A DNA stretch of 64,000 nucleotides from Magnaporthiopsis rhizophila (lineage: Eukaryota; Ascomycota; Sordariomycetes; Magnaporthales; Magnaporthaceae). Below are positions 56,106 through 64,000 of this stretch, one piece after another. The notes under the pieces were generated by a model. That model worked only from the letters and a program-made list of their open reading frames with translations. It ran no database searches and was not told where the DNA came from. Where the stretch lies: NCBI GenBank assembly GCA_003049465.1, contig PYSS01000150.1, positions 21,799-85,798 on the forward strand. The letters run 5' to 3'. The translations under genes and the position numbers were made by a program. Every line of letters starts with the position of its first letter. Positions within the stretch are counted from its first letter, which is position 1.

Positions 56106-57324
56106 ATGTCCGGCATTGAGTTCCAGGGATGGACCCCAGACCCCAGCGACGCGCGCGGGACGGCCAGTCTAATTTGGTCCTGCATGGCCACGATATTCCT
56201 CACAACCTGGGCGGCGCACCACCCGATGGTGAGCCAGACAGGGTTCAAGCACAGGCTCGCCAGATTCATCAGGTCCATCATGCTCCCCGAGTACCAAGAC
56301 TTCAATGCCATCGACCTTCTTATAGGCGCTCTGAAGCTACGCAACATTATTCGCGCGCGGCCGGGCTGGAGGGACTGGACGCTATGCCAGGCGTTCCATG
56401 TGGTGATTGGCGGGTGGAAGCTCGAAGGGACCAAATACCAACGGCGGCGGCCCCGAAAGCTGATGGCGTGGATGGCCTTTGCCGCTGGCATGTTCCAGAA
56501 CACCTACACGTACGACGACTTTGCTGGGGCCAGGATTGCGGCTCACAAACAATATAGCAAGGTCAGCCCGTGAACATTCGTCGACACTCGTCGTGATGTC
56601 GAAGATCCTGAGGTCCGACGCGCCGTCTCCGGACGACATCCGCAACCGAACCGGGTTCGACCGGCTCGCCAAAGCCCTGACGGTCTTCCAGGTGCTCTGG
56701 TTCCTCGCCAACACCACTTGGCGCCTTGCGACCAAGCGGCACATCTCCCTCCTCGAGGTCCTCACGGCCGCGTATGTGATCTGCGGGCTGAGCGTCTATG
56801 TGGCGTTGTTCTGCTGTCCGCAGGTGGTCAGGGAACCGTCCATCGTGGCCGCGAGTGGGACTCTGGGGACGGCGAGCTCGCCGGGTACCCTGCCCTCGAC
56901 TTTCGGACTGGGTGGCCGGCTAAGGTACCTGCTCTGGGCCCTGATGGGAAGCGTCTGCGCGGGCGTTTACCTTGCCGCGGGGAACTACCCCTTTAATTCC
57001 GACCTGGCTCGGTGGCTATGGCGCGGCAGCGCGATGGCCATGTTGCCCCTGACGATCTTGCAGCGACGAATCGAGCAGCGGGCGACTCGGATCGACAACA
57101 AATACCTCCCGTGGGAGACTTGGGTCGCGTGGGAGCTTTTGCTATTTTCGCTGGTGGTGCCACGGCTAATCCTGATTGGCGTTGGGATCTGGGCGCTGGA
57201 GAGAGGATGCCGTCGGATGTCTATTCCAAACCTCAGTGGGAGTCGTACATTGGCCACTTTGGGTCGTAGAGCTGCAAAACGAAGGCGCCTTGCGTACACG
57301 CGGTTCAAAATAATGAACAAATAA
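56106..57324 (+). CDS. Multi-pass membrane protein of unknown function
   Basis: The ATG at 56106 opens MSGIEFQGWTPDPSDARGTA and a first membrane segment. The frame ends in a stop right after HKQYSK. A 43-bp intron at 56562-56604 (GTCAGC ... GAAG) rejoins it to ILRSDAPSPDDIRNRTGFDR in frame, giving about 391 residues. The second part has VFQVLWFLANTTWRL, an AAYVICGLSVYVALFCCP segment and three further hydrophobic stretches. Both halves match, in order, a large fungal family of uncharacterised membrane proteins, so one gene is likely. The intron is unusually short, and a single frameshift is the alternative explanation. Confidence 0.6.
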
Positions 57325-58087
57325 TTCGAGCCACAAATTACATTCATTCACCTGGGAGCTCTCTCCGTTCTGTGAGTTGTTGAATTCCAGAAGTCGGCTG
57401 CTTGGCCGAGGGCTGTGCTGATTGTGCCTGCTTGATGATGTCAGCCGTGTCGGAGGGGCAGTGGGTGAATGCCTCGGATGTCAATACAAATACCTAGCTC
57501 GTGCCAGCGCTGCCGCGTGCGACAAAAGGTCAAAGATGGCACCCGCTAGCTTGCATCAGCGCTGCCAGCCAAGCATCGCACTCCGGCGAAGCAGACGGTT
57601 CTGGAGGGCACGGTTTCGTCATAGATAAGGATTCCAAATGGGGCAGAATGGAGAAAAGAACAAAAAAGAATGGGTGTGGTGGCGAATCGCAAGGATCGGC
57701 GTCGTGACTGGAAGGCATTAATTGCACAGTGACGGCTTTGATTCCATTCCAGCGGATGCTTACGCCTTGTCCTTTTGTGGGCACAGGGCGCAGCACGGCG
57801 CATTCCCCGTAAAAACCGGCCGCAGCGAGGTCACGATGAAGTCATGCGCCATAGCCAAGAAGGCGGGACAGAGGCCTAAAGGGGGGGGGCGACGGAGTGA
57901 CAAATTGGACGTTTATGGTTTCTTGGCCAATCCAGCACTTGTTTAAAAGTAGAAGGCAGTCAGTTCTGTCAGACCTCTTTTGCTATTTCGTCGGCAAACC
58001 ATCAATCGAAGACGAACATTTCTGCTCGCTGGTCCGACGAGTTCACAGCCAGACAACACCGAGCCACCAAAACACAAATCAGACATC
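57325..58087. other. Intergenic region upstream of the PY-motif protein
   Basis: No gene supported. The last 140 bp are a pyrimidine/adenine-rich leader for the next gene. Confidence 0.45.
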
Positions 58088-58570
58088 ATGTACATCCCGA
58101 CTTCAAAACAAGCAGCAGATGCTGTCCGCCTCGTGACGCGGCAGGTCTACTATCCGTACCAGCGCAGAAGATACGTCCACCCCGGCGCCATAGTCGGCAT
58201 CGTCGCCGCCGGCGTCGCCGTCGTCCTGATTCTGCTCTGCTGCCTCGTTTCGCGTAGGCGCCGCAGGAGGAGTGCCGCGGCGGCCGGCGGCACGGCCCCG
58301 GCGCACAAGTGGGGAGGAGGCTGGAACAACATGAATACCAACAAGCCCAACATCGCCCAGCAGAACGGAGGAGGCTACTACAACCCGGACGCGACGGCGC
58401 CTCCGCCCTACGCCCCGCCCCAGCAGCAGGCGGGCGGGCCCACGCCCATGGCCCCGGCTTACACGGCGACGCACCACAGCGGGCAGGGCAACAACGTCAA
58501 CTACTACAGCTCAACGACCCCGGCGCCCGAGGTGACGGGCCTGCACCATCAGAACAATGGAAGGTGGTAG
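58088..58570 (+). CDS. Single-pass membrane protein with PY motif (Rcr-like)
   Basis: 160 residues without introns. A short lumenal/extracellular N-terminus is followed by one membrane segment (GAIVGIVAAGVAVVLILLCC, residues 33-54) and a strongly basic stop-transfer RRRRRR. The cytosolic tail is Asn/Gly/Pro-rich and has APPPYAPP, a PPxY motif that binds WW domains. In yeast, Rcr1/Rcr2 share this layout and act with the Rsp5 ubiquitin ligase in sorting membrane proteins. The resemblance is by architecture, not by sequence alignment, so the role is inferred. Confidence 0.65.
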   Translation: MYIPTSKQAADAVRLVTRQVYYPYQRRRYVHPGAIVGIVAAGVAVVLILLCCLVSRRRRRRSAAAAGGTAPAHKWGGGWNNMNTNKPNIAQQNGGGYYNPDATAPPPYAPPQQQAGGPTPMAPAYTATHHSGQGNNVNYYSSTTPAPEVTGLHHQNNGRW

Positions 58571-58875
58571 GGAGTTGACGGTTAAAATAACAAGACGATG
58601 GGACGCAGGGATGTAATGGGGGGCGCGGAATCTGGATTTGTACACGACATTTTCTTATACCCACCTGTTCTTGTTGTATTATCTTGTATCTATAATCAGC
58701 GACATTAGAATATTGCGACGCACACGCCAATGATAAACAAATAATCCTACAGCATCGGGACGCAAGGCTCGTTTGATGAAAATGTCGTTGAGTGCGTCTC
58801 AAAATGCGATAGTAGAGGAGGAGCGGGATGCAGATAGTGTGGAGAAAGCGCGAGATATTCTCATCCAACGTCCAA
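58571..58875. other. Gap between the PY-motif gene and tRNA-Gly
   Basis: This is the 3' region of the PY-motif gene, with AATGATAAACAAATAA-like sequence suitable for polyadenylation. No gene is supported. Confidence 0.4.
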
Positions 58876-58946
58876 GCGTGTGTGGTTTAAGGGTAAAATC
58901 CATCGTTGCCATCGATGGGCTCCCGGTTCGAGTCCGGGCACACGCA
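58876..58946 (+). tRNA. tRNA-Gly (anticodon GCC)
   Basis: A 71-base cloverleaf. The acceptor GCGTGTG pairs perfectly with CACACGC and is followed by discriminator A. The D arm is GTTT/AAAT. The anticodon stem CATCG/CGATG encloses TTGCCAT, anticodon GCC. The T arm CCCGG/CCGGG encloses TTCGAGT. There is no intron. The A- and B-box sequences (TGGTTTAAGGG and GGTTCGAGTCC) are internal promoters for RNA polymerase III. It looks functional. Confidence 0.95.
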
Positions 58947-58957
58947 AATGTTAAATC

Positions 58958-58962
58958 TTTTT
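58958..58962 (+). terminator. RNA polymerase III terminator of tRNA-Gly
   Basis: TTTTT, 12 bases after the tRNA 3' end, on the coding strand. Confidence 0.75.
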
Positions 58963-59899
58963 CGCTTTTATCATCCCTTTTTTACACGCGGGATTTTTTG
59001 CGTGCAATTGCGATTTCTAGGTACACACCACTGAGGTAGCCGACAATGCCATTCCCCTCACACGAACACTCCTTCCCGCGATACCTTTCTCTTCGATCGT
59101 CACTCCAAACAGCCAAGCACATTTTCCGGCCGATGACGTCAGGGGCCCAGGTGTAAGCCCTCCATCACGTCGTTGTCCACCCACGACCCAAGCCGTCTGA
59201 AGGGTGCATGGGTTCCTATTAAATAATGATAAGAATTAATGAGCCGTGACCCGTTGCTGTTTGCGACTTTATTGCTCCCTGCCCGGGCAGCCAATCATTA
59301 GGTCTCGACCCCGACTTTTAATCTCCGCTTCTGCGTCGTGATGCAACCAGGGTTCGTCGATCCGCTCGGTTGGGCCACAAACTGTCTGCTGAGGGGGTCT
59401 GACGATCCCGGCCGCCATTAGAATGCGCCGCAGACGCCGTGCTACTAGCCAAACATCGAATTGGGGAGGCAAGATCGCAATTTCGACTGTTGACTTCTTT
59501 CGTCAGAATGCAGACTCGCCAATGACGATTTCAAGGTGCCCAACGTCATGATCAGCACCCCACGCTGTGTCTGGAAGCACGTCAAAGCCCCTTGCAGTAG
59601 TGCGAGGGGCACACAGCTGCTAGACCTGGGGACGTCACACGATGATCCGTATAGCTGGCCATCACGATGTTGGTGTTGACACCGCCAACCTCGGGGGCAT
59701 CTCACCGCGGGGCAGCGCAGGGAAAAGATCATCGTGAGACTTTTTCTATATAACTGGACCGAGTTCTCTGCCCGTGAATGATGGGCCCCTGGCCATGCGT
59801 CTCCCACCTCACGGAAGCACAGCAAGATCAAATTCATCAACCAAGAAATACTACAAAGACCTCAAAACTACCACATCATCTTGTCATTACCAAGACAAA
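58963..59899. other. Intergenic region
   Basis: No gene is supported. The last 100 bp are A/C-rich and look like the leader of the small two-exon gene. Confidence 0.45.
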
Positions 59900-60242
59900 A
59901 TGTCTCCGAGGTAGGTTGCCCCTATCCCGAACCACGCAAACGTCCTTGCTCAGACCCTCGATGTTGGTCGTTGAAGAAGCCGCACCACCCTTCTAGAACA
60001 CAAGCCTGTTGGTCCGATGCTGATTATCTGCGGACGGACTCCACAGCCGTCGCTTCTCCATCTCCAATCTCTCGCCCGCCAAGAGGGCTGAGAATCGCGT
60101 CATGGCTGCCCGGGATATGAACCAGCGTCGCTCGTTTGACTCGGCGGCGACGGCCTCGACGCTGGGCAAGATGCCCGTCGTCGAGGTGCAGCAGCACCTA
60201 CCACCCACCATCTGGGGTCGCACCACCGTTAACCGCGTCTAG
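59900..60242 (+). CDS. Small two-exon protein of unknown function
   Basis: Exon 59900-59910 (MSP and two bases) and exon 60086-60242 join across a 175-bp intron (GTAGGT ... AAGAG) to 55 residues. The second exon reads RAENRVMAARDMNQRRSFDS, then a segment ending GKMPVVEVQQHLPPTIWG. An adenine-rich leader with ACAAAATGTC context supports the start. No family was recognised; the protein is basic at its start and Pro-rich at its end. A mini-first exon of 11 bases makes the model tentative. Confidence 0.4.
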
Positions 60243-61654
60243 CCGTCTCGCCTGTCGTCTGGCGGAGCTAGAGCTGGGCGAAAGCTTCACAATGACACCT
60301 AAGGTTGGAGGCAAGAAACACGAGCAACCGTTCCGGGGTGGCAATGGCGGCGATGTACGATAATGGGGTTTGAGAATCCTCTGGAGGAAAAGAAGCGGAT
60401 GCAAGTGAATAGCATGACTGTTTAGACTCGCGTACATCAGATACCCTCGTTCGAATTAGATTAAACTGTTGAAGTTTCGTCCTATTTTGTACCCGCGGTC
60501 GTCAGCTTTTCCTTCGTATCCGGGCGACCTCTATCTGGGCGCCAATCGAATGGCGATCCTTGGTCTGATGGGTATTCTTTTCCATCTCCTTCCATGTATG
60601 TGCCACCATTGCCCAGAAACCTCTACGCAAATACGTGGATGTAGGGCAGTGACATCGCTCCTAGTCAGGCTGGGCTGCTTTGCGACCGCCATGCTGGGAA
60701 AAAGCAGGTTTGCCGCGTCTCGCTGCTGCATCTAGATTTTGTCTATAAGCGATAGATAGAACCGCTTGTCAATGCTAACCGGAAATGGAAGCCCTGTTTC
60801 CCGCGCTGCACTCCGGAGTTGGGTGTCCGCTCCGTCCTGGCACTCGTCATGCTCGGGCGTTGCCGCGGATAGGGAAAATGCAGACGATGACCTGCGCCTT
60901 CTGTCCCATCTCTGCGCTTCTTCTTCGTACTGCTGACACAAGCGCTGAGCGCGGTCCCAGCCTAGTTGGGTCGAAGTTGCGGCGTTTAAACTACCGGGCT
61001 GCGTGTCCCCTATATTGTAGCCTGTCTCTGTACAACGACGCTTCTGATGTCTACACTTAACTCGCTTTGCAGATATTCGAACCTGCGTCTGTGATTTGTT
61101 TTGTGGATATTAAGACAATTACGTGAGGCCGATCGCCCGCTCGGGCATTCGAAGCCATTCCACGGTAACTGGGCGGCTTTCCGACGCGGGGAGTCCCGGC
61201 GGACGCTCAATCGTGGCTGTGCGGAGCAATCCTCCGCCGAGCGAGGCCTTTCCTGCAGAAGGAGGACTTGCCATTGCTGAGTCGCGGGCTCTTACGGCGC
61301 TGTCGCTACTTAGTGGCTTCTTCCATATAAGTCAATGTCTTCTGCAGCTTCAGAACATCTAGCTATGCTCTATCTACTCCTTCACCAAGCTCTTAGCCTA
61401 CGGCAGAAGTCCAGGAGATTCCTGCCTTCGCCACCGCCTGTCGGCCGGGCGCAATTCATCCTATCTTACAGCAGAGCATCTCAGGTAAGGAGCTCCGTGG
61501 TGGTTTTACACCACTTCTATTCCATTCATTCAGCCATTGGTGGCCTCATCATCTTCCTTCCACCCTGTCGGTTGGTCTCCCAGTGTATCCAGACTCTGAC
61601 ATAAAAGTGGTGTCCTACAGCATTACTGTGCAGCTTCCAACACGCTCTGCGAAA
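60243..61654. other. Intergenic region, no supported gene
   Basis: Frames are short and without motifs on both strands. The last 60 bp form the leader of the fasciclin gene. Confidence 0.45.
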
Positions 61655-63372
61655 ATGAGGACCGCCGTTGCGCTTTCGGCCCTGGCCGCGGCCTCGTCGG
61701 CCATTGTGTCCCCAAACCCCAGGCTGTTCGGAAAGCCCGAGATGCGCGCCCAGCGGGCCATCTTGTCAACCCGCGAGACCTTCGAGTACATCTCGCACTG
61801 CATGCAGACGGCCGCTGAGTACAGCAAGTAAACCTTGGAGGGGATCTTCGGAGTCGAGGAGCGCCAGCTTAGGGGCTCCGACGATCATCATCACCCGCCG
61901 CCGCCGCACCACCCCCACCCTCTGCCAAGAAGCCCGAGGATCCCCGCAAGCCCGGCCCTGGTAAGCCCGGAGACCCTGGAGAGAAGCCGGGGAAGAGGCC
62001 TGGCGATGGAGGAGGAGATTGTGGACACCGGGGCGATGGCGGTCGTGGAGGCAAGACTCCCGGATACCCGGGCGACGGCGGCCGGCCCGGTTACCCCGGA
62101 AGCCCTGAGCGGCCGTATTTTCCGCTGATCTCGACCGACTCGACCCTCTGGGACCTGATCTCCAACGGCAAGTACACGACCGAGTTCTACAAGCTGGCAT
62201 CCAAGTATGAGAACGTCGTCCGGATCCTAAATGGCACCGATACCAACATCGCCGTCTTCGTTCCCGCCGACGACGACTTCTACTTCTCCGGTGGTGGCGA
62301 TGACGGGGACAACAAGAGCAGCAGCAGCGACGACGACGGCGACAAGGACGGCCCGTCTAGCGAGTTCATCGAAGACACTCTTATGTACCACATCACATGG
62401 GGCCGCCACAAGGTTGTGGACCTCACGCATCGGCAGACCCTGGCGTCCGCCTACAACGAGGCCGGGCTTGGCGGCCGCCCCCAGAGGCTCTGCACCCGCG
62501 TCGGGCTGTTTGGTGGAGTCCGCGCTAACTTCTTTAGCAGGGTCATGGGTGCCAACATTGTAAGCTTAATCACATCTCCGGGTATCCTACGCCCCTGTCT
62601 TCACGAAGAGTAGTCTAACCCAGCCGCCTCCCTCCAGCGAGCCAAGAACGGCGTAGTCCACGTCATCAACGCGCCGCTCTTCCCGCCCTCGCCGGTCGCC
62701 AAGATCATCTCGCTCATGCCGAGGCGTTTCGACCGCTACGCCAATGGGCTCAACCAGACCGACTTCGTCAGCTACTTCCGGGACCTGGCCCTCAATTGCA
62801 CTACCATCTTCGCGCCGACCAACGACGCCTTTGACCGCATAGGCTCCAAGGCCAACGAGTTTTTGTTCCGGTCGGGCGAGAGGAAGAACCGCAGGTACCT
62901 CAAGGCGCTGCTTAAGTACCACGTCGCCGCCAACAACACGTTCTACAGCGACGCCTTCTACTAGAACCACCACGGCGGCGGCGACCATAAGAAGAGAAAG
63001 GGCGGCTCGCCCGCCGATCACCAGTTCGTCATTTCCAACGGCAAGCCCGACAAGCGCCGCCGTGACGTCCGCGTTTCGCTGCCCGCCCTCCTCGGCAAGT
63101 CGAACGTCTCGGTCACCATCAACAACTTCGGCGGCTGGAGGCGTCTGACCGTCAACAACTACGCACCCGTCACCGTGGCCGACGTCGTGTCCAAGGAGGG
63201 CGTGATCCACGTCGTCGCGCGTGTCCTCGTCCCGCCCAAGAAGGGCTCGTCGGCCGTCGAGTCCGAGGAGGACGGCGATGAGACCAGCGTCGAGGAGCTC
63301 AAGGAGCGCCTGAACGACTATCTCGATGAGGACGTCGGGTGCAACGACGAGGAGTGGGATTATGACCTGTGA
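61655..63372 (+). pseudogene. Secreted fasciclin (FAS1) protein, broken by two stops and a frameshift
   Basis: Starts MRTAVALSALAAASSAIVSP, a signal peptide, then RETFEYISHCMQTAAEYSK. A TAA at 61829-61831 follows where the frame continues TLEGIFGVEERQLRG. After a His/Pro-rich stretch the frame changes (about 61,920) to a collagen-like KPGPGKPGDPGEKPG region. Two FAS1-like domains come next: STLWDLISNGKYTTEFYKLA with IAVFVPADDDF, and FRDLALNCTTIFAPTNDAF. A 78-bp intron at 62560-62637 has a CTAAC branch. A TAG at 62962-62964 splits YSDAFY from NHHGGG. The last exon is open to 63372 with an acidic tail. Both stops fit C-to-T changes of Gln codons. FAS1 proteins mediate adhesion; this copy is likely dead or truncated. 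Confidence 0.72.
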
Positions 63373-63880
63373 TTGAGGGCCGGGCGTGCAGTCATGACGG
63401 CCCGGAGAAGGGGCAATGGTGGATGGTGGGTTGTAGCGGAATTGAGTTGCGGGCTGGTGTGATGCAGTTTCAAGGGTCGTAGTGGGCAAGGGGCGAAAGG
63501 GTGTGAAAACAAGGGGTCACCGCGCGAGTTGTAACAGTACATGTCTAGGTACATGGAGAGACAGGAGACATTGCAGGCGGATATGTACGTTCAGGGAGAC
63601 CGGGATAGCGGCGCTGCAAAATAAAACCTCAACGTTCGGTCCCATACAAGGCTGTTACACTAGCGCACCCCAAGAACGTCTCCTCCTCATATTGCGAACG
63701 AAACTTGCCTCTCCGATCGGAGGTTTGCAATTCCAAGACGACAGTGCTGGCAAGACGGCTCCCAACGATCCTAATCAAGGTCTCGTTACAGGCGTATCGA
63801 GACGATCTCGGCGCCGTCGTCTGCAAGGCACAGCTCCTCAGAGGGCGGCGGAGCCTAGAGCCATCCGGTCGGCGGCGGTC
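63373..63880. other. Gap between fasciclin remnant and right-edge fragment
   Basis: No supported gene. A plus-strand frame across 63,482-63,973 is compositionally unlike a protein and overlaps the likely minus-strand gene end. Confidence 0.4.
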
Positions 63881-64000
63881 CTAGAAATTGACGCCGAGCC
63901 ATCGCCACGCACCCAGCCTGCGCCCGGTCCAATAGGCGGGATTGGGCGGCTTTTTCAGCTGGCTGAGCGGTAGAAAGTGAAAGTACCTTTCCAGCCGCAC
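63881..64000 (-). CDS. Possible C-terminal end of a gene beyond the right edge
   Basis: The minus strand is open from the window edge for 39 codons to a TAG at 63883-63881. The text is protein-like, with aromatic and basic residues (PAYWTGRRLGAWRWLGVNF). The start and most of the gene would lie outside the window. No family can be named. Confidence 0.35.
   Translation of the reverse strand: MRLERYFHFLPLSQLKKPPNPAYWTGRRLGAWRWLGVNF

Noticed and set aside
63482..63973. 163-codon plus-strand frame near the right edge
   Set aside because: Composition is unlike a protein, it has no motif, and its end overlaps a more convincing minus-strand gene end.
1..64000. CRISPR arrays, bacterial operons or ribosomal RNA genes
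   Set aside because: No regularly spaced repeats, Shine-Dalgarno-linked genes or rRNA sequence were seen; the window is eukaryotic nuclear DNA.

Overview
The window looks like a piece of a filamentous ascomycete chromosome, most likely Sordariomycetes. The genes are GC-rich. They are interrupted by short introns of about 60-140 bp with GTRNGT donors and CTRAC/CTGAC branch sites, and the protein families are typical of Pezizomycotina. A sharply bounded block at about 20.2-42.3 kb is extremely AT-rich and full of stop codons, the usual trace of repeat-induced point mutation (RIP). No tools were run: all family names come from reading the translations, and splice sites were chosen by frame, consensus and family fit.

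Left arm (1-20.2 kb). This is mostly ordinary core genome: the start of a secreted Ser/Thr-rich protein, a decayed methyltransferase, a SulP sulfate permease with a STAS domain, an intronless hybrid-histidine-kinase-like protein without a recognisable H-box, the ATRIP/UvsD-type checkpoint protein, and CDP-diacylglycerol synthase. Two tandem oxidoreductases follow (a CmcJ/AsaB-like enzyme and a secreted berberine-bridge-type FAD oxidoreductase), then a broken ankyrin gene.

Retrotransposon nest (20,232-42,336). One minus-strand Ty3/gypsy chromovirus, element A, is flanked by the 5-bp duplication CGGCC. It was split twice by related plus-strand elements. B (26,228-33,462) lies in A's gag region, with duplication TATAC/TATAT. 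C (34,842-42,285) lies inside A's 5' LTR, with duplication CTGGG. LTR pairs match exactly in length (539, 451 and 494 bp). All three carry gag, RT, RNase H, integrase and chromodomain remnants. Between the chromodomain and the 3' LTR each also keeps, in antisense, the remains of one extra reading frame with a cysteine cluster and a basic coiled coil. C additionally holds a mutated tRNA-Arg-like sequence.

Right arm (42.3-64 kb). This is accessory-like sequence: a small secreted protein, a possible Mutator-type fragment with an assembly gap, a nine-exon secreted GMC oxidoreductase, a PIF/Harbinger-type MITE, and a cysteine-rich secreted protein with an out-of-frame 67-bp tandem duplication. Further right are a heptad-repeat mini-protein, an uncharacterised gene with one frameshift, a dead GH18 chitinase, a multi-pass membrane protein, an Rcr-like PY-motif membrane protein, a tRNA-Gly(GCC), a small two-exon gene and a fasciclin-domain pseudogene. 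The pseudogene stops in the chitinase and fasciclin genes are CpA-to-TpA type changes. The secreted oxidoreductases on either side of the nest may once have been closer neighbours; this is inference only.
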